This document shows, in pieces, positions 1-7,876 of a stretch of 48,646 nt of DNA. A program made the position numbers and the translations under genes. Location of the stretch: positions 1 through 48,646 of the forward strand of contig CAJWLL010000012.1 of assembly GCA_913043275.1 (NCBI GenBank). Direction: 5' to 3'. The number at the start of each line of letters is the position of its first letter. Position 1 is the stretch's first letter. The DNA comes from an uncultured Flavobacteriaceae bacterium. Lineage in GTDB: Bacteria > Bacteroidota > Bacteroidia > Flavobacteriales > Flavobacteriaceae. The notes under the pieces are model-generated. The model was not told where the DNA came from. It saw only the letters and a program-made list of their open reading frames with translations, and searched no databases.

Positions 1-54
1 GAACCGCTGTACAAGCTTTTGCAGAGCTCTGCCTAGCCACTCGGCCACGATGCC
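1..54 (-). tRNA. tRNA-Cys (anticodon GCA), 3' end cut by the window edge
   Basis: Read on the minus strand from base 54, the segment folds as a tRNA. It has acceptor strand GGCATCG, a D arm with GCC/GGC stem, an anticodon stem GAGCT/AGCTT closing the loop CTGCAAA, a short variable region GTACA, and the start of a T stem (GCGGTTC). The loop gives anticodon GCA, which reads cysteine codons. The rest of the T arm and the 3' acceptor strand lie outside the window. Confidence 0.9.
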
Positions 55-97
55 TTGCGGTAAAAATACTAAATTTTAAGCTTTTTAAGGCTTACCC

Positions 98-448
98 TTA
101 CCCTTTTAAACGCACACACACCTCACTAACATCGCCGCCTATGGGTGGGTTTTGTTTGGCAACTGAAACCTCTACGCTCACCACCCCAGGAAATTGTTTC
201 AATATTCTGTCTATTATGCGTTGCGCAACATGCTCCAGCAATTTGGAAGGAACTAACATCTCTTCTTTTACAATCTTATTGAGCGATACATAATCTACCG
301 CGTCTTCAAGTGTATCAGATTTAGCCGGCTTTACCATATCTACTTCAACCTCTAGGTTCACAATATAGTCACTTCCAATGCGCCCCTCCTCCTCCATGCA
401 CCCATGAAACGCATATACCTTAATATCGTTTACCATAATTTTTCCCAT
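98..448 (-). CDS. folB: dihydroneopterin aldolase
   Basis: FolB converts 7,8-dihydroneopterin to 6-hydroxymethyl-7,8-dihydropterin plus glycolaldehyde in cytosolic folate synthesis. The 116-residue length fits the family. Visible family features are the N-terminal DIKVYAFHG segment, the glutamates just after it (residues 19-21), Tyr53 in the DAVDYVSL motif, Glu72 in LLEHVA (pterin contact), and the catalytic Lys98 in VAKQNPP. The chosen ATG lies about 14 bases downstream of a minus-strand TATATTTG box; an in-frame ATG four codons later is an alternative. It diverges from glnS. Other folate genes (pabB, pabC) sit near 37-38.7 kb rather than beside it. Confidence 0.93.
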   Translation of the reverse strand: MGKIMVNDIKVYAFHGCMEEEGRIGSDYIVNLEVEVDMVKPAKSDTLEDAVDYVSLNKIVKEEMLVPSKLLEHVAQRIIDRILKQFPGVVSVEVSVAKQNPPIGGDVSEVCVRLKG

Positions 449-462
449 CTCTGAGTTTTCGA

Positions 463-470
463 CAAATATA
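463..470 (-). promoter_or_regulatory. -7 promoter box (TATATTTG) for folB
   Basis: The minus strand reads TATATTTG, a match to the Bacteroidota housekeeping -7 consensus TAnnTTTG, ending 14 bases before the folB ATG. No convincing -33 TTTG is seen at the usual 17-20 base spacing, so the call rests on the -7 box and its position. Confidence 0.5.
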
Positions 471-510
471 TAATAACACTCTAATTATATTTAAAGAATC
501 AAGCTTTTAA

Positions 511-518
511 TATCTTTG
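511..518 (+). promoter_or_regulatory. -7 promoter box (TATCTTTG) for glnS
   Basis: TATCTTTG matches TAnnTTTG and lies 12 bases upstream of the glnS ATG at 531. Its final TTG is in frame with glnS and could be mistaken for a start codon; as part of the promoter it is unlikely to be translated. The -33 element is weak. Confidence 0.5.
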
Positions 519-530
519 AAAAAAGTCAAG

Positions 531-2195
531 ATGTCAGAAAAGAACCTCAATTTTATTGAACACATTATAGAAGAAGATATCAGCTCAGGCCTACCACTGG
601 CAAAACTTAGATTTAGGTTCCCACCCGAACCTAATGGACACCTTCACATCGGACATGTCAAAGCCATTTGCTTAAATTTTAATTTGGGAAACACCTACAA
701 TGCACCCGTAAACCTTAGGTTTGACGACACTAACCCAGCCAAGGAGGAAGCCCAATATGTAAAGGCTATAAAAAAAGATATTGAGTGGCTGGGCTTCCAA
801 TGGGATAAAGAATGCTATGCTTCTGATTATTTTCCACAACTTTTCTCCTGGGCTAAAGACTTGATTAACAAAGGTTTAGCTTATATTGATTCTCAAACTT
901 CTAAGCAAATATCTAAACAAAAGGGTACGCCTACTCAGCCCGGGAGGAATAGTCCTTTTCGAGACCGCTCTGTAGATGAAAATCTAGCGATCTTTCAAGA
1001 GATGAAGGCAGGCAAACACCAGGAGGGGTCTCATGTGCTCAGAGCAAAAATTGACATGTCCGCACCAAATATGCTCTTAAGGGACCCCGTTATGTATAGA
1101 ATAGTCTACAAAACCCATCATCGTTCGGGAGATGATTGGTGTATCTATCCTATGTATGACTGGACTCACGGAGAATCAGATTATATCGAACAGGTTTCTC
1201 ACTCATTGTGTTCTCTCGAATTCAAGCCCCATCGCGAACTTTATGATTGGTTTCTAGATGCACTGTCCCCCTTGGACACTATCCGACCCAAACAAAGGGA
1301 ATTTGCCAGGCTGAACCTTTCATACACAGTCATGAGCAAGAGAAAATTAAAAGCGCTGATTGACCAATCTTATGTGTCTGGATGGGATGACCCTAGAATG
1401 CCCACCATAAGTGGATTGAGAAGAAGAGGCTACACTCCAGAATCCCTCCAAAACTTTGTCAATACTGCCGGGGTAGCAAAAAGGGATAACCTAATAGATG
1501 TATCGCTTTTGGAGTTTTGTGTCCGCGACCACCTAAACAAAATTGTTCCAAGAGTAATGGCGGTATTAAACCCAGTCAAGCTAACTATAAAGAATTATCC
1601 AGAAGGGCAAACCGAAGTGCTCAAAGCCGAAAACAATCCCGAAGATGAAAATGCAGGATTTAGAGAAGTTCCTTTTTCCCGATGCTTATACATAGAAAGA
1701 GAGGACTTTAAGGAGGAAGCCAACAGAAAGTTTTTTAGGTTGACCCTGGGCAAAGAAGTTCGTCTAAAAAACGCATACATCATTAAAGGAGAAGACGTTT
1801 TAAAAGATACTGAAGGCAACATTACCGAAATCATTTGTAGCTATGATCCTTTGAGTAAGAGTGGTTCCCGCACAGAGGAAAGCCAAAGAAAAGTCAAAGG
1901 AACCCTACACTGGGTCTCCAGAGCAGACGCACAACCCATCAAGGTGAATATGTATGACCGTTTGTTTTGCGTTGAAGAGCCTGACAAAAATAAAGACGAA
2001 GACCCTGCTCAGTTCATCAATCCAGATTCGTTCAGTCAAGTCCAAGGTTACATAGAACCCGCAGTGGTTAGTGCATCTGCAGGTGAGAAATTCCAATTCC
2101 AACGATTGGGGTATTTCATTCTAGAAGAAAAAAGAGACGAACATTTGCTCTTTAACAAGACCGTTGGTCTGAGAGATACCTGGAAAAAAAGCTAG
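531..2195 (+). CDS. glnS: glutaminyl-tRNA synthetase
   Basis: This class I synthetase charges tRNA-Gln directly with glutamine. The protein starting at ATG 531 is 554 residues, normal for bacterial GlnRS. The HIGH signature is in PPEPNGHLHIGH (HIGH at residues 39-42), and the KMSKS-like motif reads MSKRK at 268-272. The C-terminal part is the beta-barrel anticodon-binding region. A TTG five codons upstream is in frame but lies inside the -7 promoter box, so ATG 531 is preferred. It diverges from folB and converges with the SPFH gene, with one base between the stop codons. The separate gltX nearby fits direct glutaminylation, but whether gatCAB is present cannot be judged from this window. Confidence 0.95.
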   Translation: MSEKNLNFIEHIIEEDISSGLPLAKLRFRFPPEPNGHLHIGHVKAICLNFNLGNTYNAPVNLRFDDTNPAKEEAQYVKAIKKDIEWLGFQWDKECYASDYFPQLFSWAKDLINKGLAYIDSQTSKQISKQKGTPTQPGRNSPFRDRSVDENLAIFQEMKAGKHQEGSHVLRAKIDMSAPNMLLRDPVMYRIVYKTHHRSGDDWCIYPMYDWTHGESDYIEQVSHSLCSLEFKPHRELYDWFLDALSPLDTIRPKQREFARLNLSYTVMSKRKLKALIDQSYVSGWDDPRMPTISGLRRRGYTPESLQNFVNTAGVAKRDNLIDVSLLEFCVRDHLNKIVPRVMAVLNPVKLTIKNYPEGQTEVLKAENNPEDENAGFREVPFSRCLYIEREDFKEEANRKFFRLTLGKEVRLKNAYIIKGEDVLKDTEGNITEIICSYDPLSKSGSRTEESQRKVKGTLHWVSRADAQPIKVNMYDRLFCVEEPDKNKDEDPAQFINPDSFSQVQGYIEPAVVSASAGEKFQFQRLGYFILEEKRDEHLLFNKTVGLRDTWKKS

Positions 2196-2196
2196 T

Positions 2197-3141
2197 CTAC
2201 TCCCCTTCCGCTTTTCCTTTATTCTGCTTCTTCTGGTTTTCTATTTTCATCGCTTCACCGATCTGGTTACTAGCAGTGAAGGATGCCACCATATTATTCA
2301 GCATTTCACTTCCGGCCTGTGGCGAATTAGGCAATAAAATCAGATTGCTATTGGTTTCTTCACCGATGGACTGTAGGGTGTCGTAATGTTGGGTAACCAC
2401 GATGAGTGCCGATGCCTCTTGAGAATTAATTCCCACATTGTTGAGAACATCAACGGACTCTTCAAGTCCCCTAGCAATTTCTCTTCTTTGGTCAGCGATT
2501 CCTTGTCCCTGAAGTCTTTTGCTTTCTGCTTCCGCTTTAGCCTTTTCAACAATTAAAATCCTCGCTGCATCACCTTCGTACTGGGCGGCAATTTTTTGAC
2601 GTTCAGCGGCATTGATCCGGTTCATGGCCGTTTTTACTTCTCCGTCAGGGTCGATGTCCGTAACCAATGCTTTGATGATGTCGTAACCATAGTTGATCAT
2701 TGCATCATTTAACTCCCCTTTTACTGCATTGGCGATTTCATCTTTTTTCTCAAAGACATCGTCAAGCCTCATTTTAGGAACAACAGCCCTAACCACATCA
2801 AACACATAAGAGGTAATCTGATCTTGGGGAAAGTCTAGCTTATAAAAGGCATCGTAGACATTATTGGCTAGTATCTTGTATTGAACAGAGACCTTCAGTT
2901 TTACAAAAACATCATCTTTGGTTTTGGTTTCAACGATCACATCCAATTGAAGAATCCTCAAGCTTACCCTTCCTGGTATTTTGTCAATAATCGGGATTTT
3001 AAAGTGGAGTCCCGGTTTTCGAATGGCAATGAATTTACCAAATCTTTCGATCACTGCTGAAGTCTGTTGTTTTACAACAAAGATCCCCGAGATCAATAAG
3101 AGTAGAATTAAAAAAATAATTATATAAGTAGATAGGTCCAT
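2197..3141 (-). CDS. SPFH/band 7 (stomatin/prohibitin-like) membrane protein
   Basis: This 314-residue protein has an N-terminal hydrophobic segment (residues ~4-24) followed by a band 7 domain (~25-200), with the typical VKQQTSAVIERFGKF and PGLHFKIP segments. A charged alanine- and glutamate-rich region (~180-235; ERQKIAAQYEGDAARIL) is likely coiled coil. The C-terminal tail is polar. It resembles the paraslipin/QmcA group, which forms oligomeric membrane scaffolds; no specific partner can be named here. It starts six bases after the gltX stop on the same strand, so the two are probably co-transcribed. No NfeD-type protease gene is adjacent. Confidence 0.85.
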   Translation of the reverse strand: MDLSTYIIIFLILLLLISGIFVVKQQTSAVIERFGKFIAIRKPGLHFKIPIIDKIPGRVSLRILQLDVIVETKTKDDVFVKLKVSVQYKILANNVYDAFYKLDFPQDQITSYVFDVVRAVVPKMRLDDVFEKKDEIANAVKGELNDAMINYGYDIIKALVTDIDPDGEVKTAMNRINAAERQKIAAQYEGDAARILIVEKAKAEAESKRLQGQGIADQRREIARGLEESVDVLNNVGINSQEASALIVVTQHYDTLQSIGEETNSNLILLPNSPQAGSEMLNNMVASFTASNQIGEAMKIENQKKQNKGKAEGE

Positions 3142-3147
3142 GATTTA

Positions 3148-4632
3148 TTAATTTTGGTGATTAAAAAATTTTTCAAGTCTTCTTAAAGTTATCTCATTTC
3201 CCAAGATCTCGCAAACACTAAAAATATCGGGTCCACTTAAATTACCCACAATGGCCAATCTTAAACTTTGCATGATTGCTCCAAAAGGGATTCCCTCCTT
3301 TTCATTCCACTCCTGAATTTTGGATTTCCATTTTTGTACATCAACACCTTCTTTTATCATTTTGCAAAATTGTTCGATAATTTTTTTGGGCTGGTGCTTT
3401 TGAATTTTGTTCATCACATTTTCATCGAATTCAGCAGGGTCTTTCAAAAACAGTTCAGATTGGGTTTTTAGCTCCTCCAGTAAAAACAATCGATCTCTAA
3501 GAAGGGCGTAGACGTCGCTTTTCTTTTTTTTCGACCACGTGTTCGGAAGGCATTCCAAAAACTCTGGAAAACGCTCGAAAATAATTTTTTCATCAGTAAA
3601 TCCCAAAAACTTGTGATTGATCCACCTCGCTTTTTCAAAATCGAACTTCGCCCCTCCCTTTTGAATTTTTTCGGCATCAAAAATTTTTACTAAAGCATCC
3701 ATTTCAAAAAGCTCTTCATCGGTTCCGGGGTTCCACCCCAAAAGTGCCAAATAGTTCATCAGGGCCTCAGGCAAAAATCCCCTTTCTTTAAATCCTTTTA
3801 ATTCTTTCCAAACCAATGGAAAAACAGGCAAACCCATTTCGTTTCCATCTCTTTTTGACAGTTTCCCTTTTCCTTGTGGTTTCAATATCAACGGCAAATG
3901 CATAAAATCGGGTGCACTCCATTCAAATGCATCATAAATTAGTTGGTGCAATGCAAGTGATGGTAACCACTCCGCTCCTCGAATTACATGTGTGATCTCC
4001 ATCAAATGATCGTCAACAACATTGGCAAAGTGATAGGTAGGCATGCCATCTGCTTTCATCAATATCTTATCATCAATTTCCTCACTTGGCACTTCGATAA
4101 ACCCCCTTATGCCGTCCTTAACTTTTATGATTTTTCCGCCATTTACTTTTAGTCTTATCACATAAGGCACTTTTTTTACTAATTCTTCGGTAGTTTCACT
4201 GGTCAGGCTCAGAGCGTTTCTGAGCTCCATCCGATTATGGAAACCATACTTAAAGGTTTTCTTTTGCTGTTCGTGCTCTGATCTTATACCAGAGAGTTCA
4301 TCGGCTGTGTCAAAAGCATAATAGGCCTGCCCTTTGTCAATCAATTCCTTAATATATTTATGATAGATGTGTTTCCTTTCACTCTGTCGGTAGGGTCCGA
4401 AATCCCCTGGTTTTACTGGACTTTCATCCGGTTGAAGACCACTCCAATTCAAGGCCTCTATAATATACTCTTCTGCCCGTTCTACCTTACGATTCTGGTC
4501 GGTATCTTCAATTCTTAAGATAAATTTCCCCTTGTTCTTTTTGGCAAAGAGGTAATTGTATAAAGCTGTTCTTAACCCTCCAATGTGAAGGGCGCCTGTA
4601 GGACTGGGGGCAAATCTAACGCGAATACTCAT
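3148..4632 (-). CDS. gltX: glutamyl-tRNA synthetase
   Basis: GltX is the class I synthetase that attaches glutamate to tRNA-Glu. The 494-residue protein begins MSIRVRFAPSPTG, with the HIGH-like motif HIGG at 16-19 and the KMSKS-like KLSKR at 257-261. The anticodon-binding helical region follows. An in-frame ATG nine codons upstream (4657-4659) exists, but a minus-strand TATCTTTG box lies between the two candidates at 4645-4652 and the family starts at MSIRVRFAP, so ATG 4632 is preferred. It is divergent from ybeY and probably heads an operon with the SPFH gene. Confidence 0.94.
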   Translation of the reverse strand: MSIRVRFAPSPTGALHIGGLRTALYNYLFAKKNKGKFILRIEDTDQNRKVERAEEYIIEALNWSGLQPDESPVKPGDFGPYRQSERKHIYHKYIKELIDKGQAYYAFDTADELSGIRSEHEQQKKTFKYGFHNRMELRNALSLTSETTEELVKKVPYVIRLKVNGGKIIKVKDGIRGFIEVPSEEIDDKILMKADGMPTYHFANVVDDHLMEITHVIRGAEWLPSLALHQLIYDAFEWSAPDFMHLPLILKPQGKGKLSKRDGNEMGLPVFPLVWKELKGFKERGFLPEALMNYLALLGWNPGTDEELFEMDALVKIFDAEKIQKGGAKFDFEKARWINHKFLGFTDEKIIFERFPEFLECLPNTWSKKKKSDVYALLRDRLFLLEELKTQSELFLKDPAEFDENVMNKIQKHQPKKIIEQFCKMIKEGVDVQKWKSKIQEWNEKEGIPFGAIMQSLRLAIVGNLSGPDIFSVCEILGNEITLRRLEKFFNHQN

Positions 4633-4644
4633 CCTTTTTTTTTT

Positions 4645-4652
4645 CAAAGATA
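4645..4652 (-). promoter_or_regulatory. -7 promoter box (TATCTTTG) for gltX
   Basis: The minus strand reads TATCTTTG, an exact TAnnTTTG match, ending 12 bases before the gltX ATG at 4632. It falls inside the longest open frame of gltX and so helps to choose the shorter start. The upstream -33 region is not clear. Confidence 0.5.
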
Positions 4653-4679
4653 ACATCAAGCACTACCCTAATGAAATTA

Positions 4680-4705
4680 TTTGTTTTTTCTTTGTTCTAT
4701 ATTTG
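4680..4705 (+). promoter_or_regulatory. promoter region for ybeY (-7 TATATTTG)
   Basis: TATATTTG at 4698-4705 matches the Bacteroidota -7 consensus. A TTTG at 4680-4683 could be the -33 element, but the spacing is only 14 bases, shorter than the usual 17-20. The box sits 11 bases before the TTG proposed as the ybeY start. Transcription would run toward ybeY and mnmG. Confidence 0.45.
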
Positions 4706-4716
4706 CAAAAAAAAGC

Positions 4717-5133
4717 TTGATTCGGTTCAACCACGATAAATTTTTAGCCTTATCAGAGGTAGATTTGGCGCTTTGGCTCAACATTATTGCGGAGCAGGAG
4801 GGATATACTGTTGAAGAATTAGAATATAATTTTGTCGACTTAGATACCATGCTCTCCCTCAACCAAGAATACCTCAATCAAGATGCCGATACTGATATTA
4901 TCACTTTTGATTACACCGAATCCAAGGTGATCAAGGCAGAAGCCTATATTTCAGGCGATACTTTAAGAAAAAACGCTAAAACACATGAACAAACTATTGA
5001 AAATGAGATTCTTAGGCTGCTTTGTCATGCTTTACTCCATTGTTTGGGCTATAATGACAAGACAAATAACCAAAAACAAATTATGCGCTTGAAGGAAGAA
5101 GACTGTATAAATTTGTTCCACGTGAAACACTGA
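4717..5133 (+). CDS. ybeY: YbeY family endoribonuclease (16S rRNA maturation)
   Basis: YbeY is a metal-dependent endoribonuclease that helps mature the 16S rRNA 3' end and supports ribosome quality control. The 138-residue protein carries the DTDIITFDY segment and the metal-binding stretch HALLHCLGYND. His104 and His108 are the first two ligands. The third position of the usual H-x3-H-x5-H pattern is Asp114 rather than His. The TTG at 4717 is chosen because it gives the family-like N-terminus MIRFNHD and sits just after the -7 box. The last codons (LFHVKH) are encoded by a parS-like palindrome. mnmG starts two bases after the stop. Confidence 0.87.
   Translation: MIRFNHDKFLALSEVDLALWLNIIAEQEGYTVEELEYNFVDLDTMLSLNQEYLNQDADTDIITFDYTESKVIKAEAYISGDTLRKNAKTHEQTIENEILRLLCHALLHCLGYNDKTNNQKQIMRLKEEDCINLFHVKH
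5114..5129. promoter_or_regulatory. parS-like centromere site 1
   Basis: TGTTCCACGTGAAACA differs at one base from the widely conserved ParB-binding site TGTTTCACGTGAAACA. It lies in the last codons of ybeY, immediately before mnmG. A second site follows mnmG at 7005. parS sites usually cluster near the replication origin (established knowledge). Function here is inferred from the motif; no parA or parB lies in the window. Confidence 0.75.
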
Positions 5134-5134
5134 T

Positions 5135-7003
5135 ATGTTTGAAGGAGTATATGATGTAGTAGTAGTTGGCGGTGGGCATGCCGGAGCCGAAGCCGCCGCG
5201 GCAGCCTCTAATATGAGCTCAAGAACCCTTTTGGTTACAATGAATTTACAAACCATTGGGCAGATGTCTTGTAACCCAGCTATGGGAGGAATTGCCAAAG
5301 GTCAAATCGTGAGAGAAATCGACGCTCTCGGTGGATATAGTGGAATTGTCTCAGATGAATCCGCCATACAGTTCAAAATGCTCAACCAGTCCAAAGGACC
5401 TGCCATGTGGAGTCCAAGGGTACAGTCCGATAGAATGCTCTTCGCCAAAAAGTGGAGGGATCTTTTGGAAAAAAAACAAAACTTAGACTTTTATCAAGAC
5501 ACGATAAAAGATATAATTGTAAACGATGGAAAGATCGAAGGGGTTGTCACTTCTTTAGGAATTCCCATTCGCTCCAAAAGCGTCGTTTTGACCAATGGTA
5601 CTTTTTTGAATGGCCTTATCCATATTGGAGAAAAAAACTATGGGGGTGGTCGCGCAGGTGAAAAAGCCTCTACCGGTCTAACCCAAAGTCTGGAAAGTCT
5701 GGGCTTTGAATCAGGACGTATGAAAACTGGAACCCCACCGCGGGTCGATGGTCGTTCTTTGAATTATGAAGCTATGGAAGAACAAGCAGGAGACAAAAAC
5801 CCCGCAAAATTTAGTTACAGCTCCACTACTCCACTTAAGCAACAGCGAAGCTGTTATATTACTCATACCAGCCCTCAAGTCCATGAACTGCTTCGAAACG
5901 GCTTTGATCGCTCACCTATGTTTAATGGTAACATTCAGAGTACAGGACCGCGATATTGCCCCTCTATAGAAGACAAGGTCAATCGTTTTGCAGACAAATC
6001 ACGACATCAGATTTTTGTAGAGCCCGAAGGCTGGGATACCGTAGAGGTTTATGTCAATGGCTTTTCGACCTCTCTTCCCGAGGACATTCAATACCAAGCA
6101 CTTCGTTCTGTCAACGGTTTTGAACATGTAAAATTTTTCCGACCCGGTTATGCGATTGAATATGATTATTTTCCTCCGACACAGCTAAAAATCAGCTTGG
6201 AGACCAAGTTGGTATCCGGACTGTTTTTTGCTGGGCAAATCAATGGAACCACCGGTTATGAAGAAGCGGCTTCTCAAGGCCTGATGGCAGGAATCAACGC
6301 CCACCTTAAAATCAACCAAAAAGATCCTTTTGTCCTCAAAAGAAATCAAGCCTATATCGGCGTATTGATTGATGATTTGATTACAAAAGGCACGGAGGAG
6401 CCTTATAGAATGTTTACCTCCAGGGCAGAATATCGAACCCTTTTGCGCCAAGACAATGCTGATTTAAGGCTTACCCCTTTGTCTTATGATCTGGGATTAG
6501 CCAAACAAGGACGCATGAAGGCCGTAGAAGAAAAAGCCTCTAAAACCAAAGAATTGGTTCACTTTTTCAAAACCCAAAGCTATGTTCCGACAGAAATAAA
6601 CCCCATACTTGAAAAAAAGAACTCTGCACCGGTAAAACAATCCGATAAACTCTGTAAAATTATATCTCGCCCCCGATTAAGCAGAAAAGACTTAGCAGAA
6701 ATTCCTTCTGTTAGTAAATTTATCAACGAACAACATATCACGGATGAGGTTTATGAGCAAGCCGAGATTCAGATTAAATACTCTGGATATATAGAGAAGG
6801 AAATGGCCAACGCAGAAAAGCTTAACCGTCTTGATCATATAAAAATCCCCGATGATTTTGATTACGAGGTGCTTGCCTCGCTTTCCCACGAAGCCAAAGA
6901 AAAACTGAACTACATCAAGCCCACCAATCTATCTCAGGCTTCAAGAATTAGTGGGATCAATCCTAGCGATATTAGTGTACTTATGGTTAAGTTGGGTCGA
7001 TAA
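5135..7003 (+). CDS. mnmG: tRNA uridine-5-carboxymethylaminomethyl(34) synthesis enzyme MnmG
   Basis: MnmG (GidA) is an FAD enzyme that, with the GTPase MnmE, installs the cmnm5 group on U34 of several tRNAs. At 622 residues it has the family's full length. The N-terminal dinucleotide-binding motif VVVGGGHAGAEAA is at about residues 8-20. Other conserved stretches are the SCNPAMGGIAKG block (~47-58), the GTFLNGLIHIG region, and RAEYRTLLRQDNAD in the C-terminal half. It lies two bases after ybeY and is probably co-transcribed with it. Both ends abut parS-like palindromes, consistent with gidA-type genes often being origin-proximal. MnmE is not in the window. Confidence 0.97.
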   Translation: MFEGVYDVVVVGGGHAGAEAAAAASNMSSRTLLVTMNLQTIGQMSCNPAMGGIAKGQIVREIDALGGYSGIVSDESAIQFKMLNQSKGPAMWSPRVQSDRMLFAKKWRDLLEKKQNLDFYQDTIKDIIVNDGKIEGVVTSLGIPIRSKSVVLTNGTFLNGLIHIGEKNYGGGRAGEKASTGLTQSLESLGFESGRMKTGTPPRVDGRSLNYEAMEEQAGDKNPAKFSYSSTTPLKQQRSCYITHTSPQVHELLRNGFDRSPMFNGNIQSTGPRYCPSIEDKVNRFADKSRHQIFVEPEGWDTVEVYVNGFSTSLPEDIQYQALRSVNGFEHVKFFRPGYAIEYDYFPPTQLKISLETKLVSGLFFAGQINGTTGYEEAASQGLMAGINAHLKINQKDPFVLKRNQAYIGVLIDDLITKGTEEPYRMFTSRAEYRTLLRQDNADLRLTPLSYDLGLAKQGRMKAVEEKASKTKELVHFFKTQSYVPTEINPILEKKNSAPVKQSDKLCKIISRPRLSRKDLAEIPSVSKFINEQHITDEVYEQAEIQIKYSGYIEKEMANAEKLNRLDHIKIPDDFDYEVLASLSHEAKEKLNYIKPTNLSQASRISGINPSDISVLMVKLGR

Positions 7004-7004
7004 T

Positions 7005-7020
7005 TGTTCCACGTGGAACT
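7005..7020. promoter_or_regulatory. parS-like centromere site 2
   Basis: TGTTCCACGTGGAACT contains the perfect 14-bp palindrome GTTCCACGTGGAAC and matches the general parS pattern TGTTnCACGTGnAACA except at the last base. It begins one base after the mnmG stop and ends four bases before the ATG of the next gene. Together with site 1 it brackets mnmG about 1.9 kb apart. Confidence 0.72.
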
Positions 7021-7024
7021 CACT

Positions 7025-7876
7025 ATGAATAAAAAAAACAATAATAAGATATTACAAGCCACGGACCATCTGGTCAGCGGGGAGTCGTTTTCAATTCACT
7101 GGGATCCAGTTCACCGTAGGGCCTGGACAGAGGTTGAGAATTTGGACTCGCTTGACGTCTATTACGAATCTTCTGACTACATCTCTCATCGCTCAAAACC
7201 CGATTCACTCATTTCTCTCTTGTACGTTTGGTCCAGAGGCTTTATGTTGACCTATAAACACGCCCTTCTCAAAAAGCATCTTCAACCAAATTGCCATTTG
7301 CTGGATATCGGCTGTGGTACGGGTTCTTTTTTGGCCTTTATGAGTAAAAAAGGATTTAAAGTTTCTGGCATCGAAAGAAATGTAAAAGCAAGAAGCATTT
7401 GCCTTGAAAGCAACATAGACGTTCAGGCGACCGAGGCGGAATTGCATCCCGAAAGTTTTGATGCCATTTCCCTTTGGCACGTTCTGGAACATTTACCCCA
7501 TCCCGAAAACAGCATTAACAAATATAGAAATTTACTCAAACCGGCCGGCCTTTTGGTTGTTGCAGTTCCCAATTTTGAAAGTCACGACAGTAAACATTAT
7601 CAACAAGATTGGGCGGCATTGGATGTGCCTAGACATTTGTGGCACTTCACCTCTAAAGGCTTGATAAAGTCCGCTAAGGGTGTCGGATTCGATCTGATCA
7701 AAAAAAGAGCATTAGGATTGGATGTTTTTTATATCTGCTATCTTTCTGAAAAACACAGGGGGAAATCATTCCCTTTCCTCAGGGGAACCCTAAAAGGCGT
7801 ATGGTTTTCGCTCAAAGCTTTTTTTACCGGAAAGCACTCTTCTTGCGTTTATATTTTTATGAAACAGCCTCCTTAG
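7025..7876 (+). CDS. class I SAM-dependent methyltransferase, substrate unknown
   Basis: This 283-residue protein has a Rossmann methyltransferase core. Motif I is [12 protein letters not shown] (about residues 93-104), an acidic SAM-ribose contact follows at GIERN, and the post-I/IV region reads [16 protein letters not shown]. The overall pattern resembles the Methyltransf_23 group, which includes ubiquinone and surface-polymer methylases; the substrate cannot be read from sequence. ATG 7025 is preferred because the upstream in-frame TTG at 7004 lies at the edge of the parS-like site. It follows mnmG closely and its 3' end overlaps the convergent holB end by 20 bases. Confidence 0.82.
   Translation: MNKKNNNKILQATDHLVSGESFSIHWDPVHRRAWTEVENLDSLDVYYESSDYISHRSKPDSLISLLYVWSRGFMLTYKHALLKKHLQPNCHLLDIGCGTGSFLAFMSKKGFKVSGIERNVKARSICLESNIDVQATEAELHPESFDAISLWHVLEHLPHPENSINKYRNLLKPAGLLVVAVPNFESHDSKHYQQDWAALDVPRHLWHFTSKGLIKSAKGVGFDLIKKRALGLDVFYICYLSEKHRGKSFPFLRGTLKGVWFSLKAFFTGKHSSCVYIFMKQPP

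Noticed and set aside
3527-3542. CACGTG core inside gltX as a third parS site
   Set aside because: The flanks do not continue the palindrome (TCGAC before, TTCGG after), unlike the sites at 5114 and 7005.
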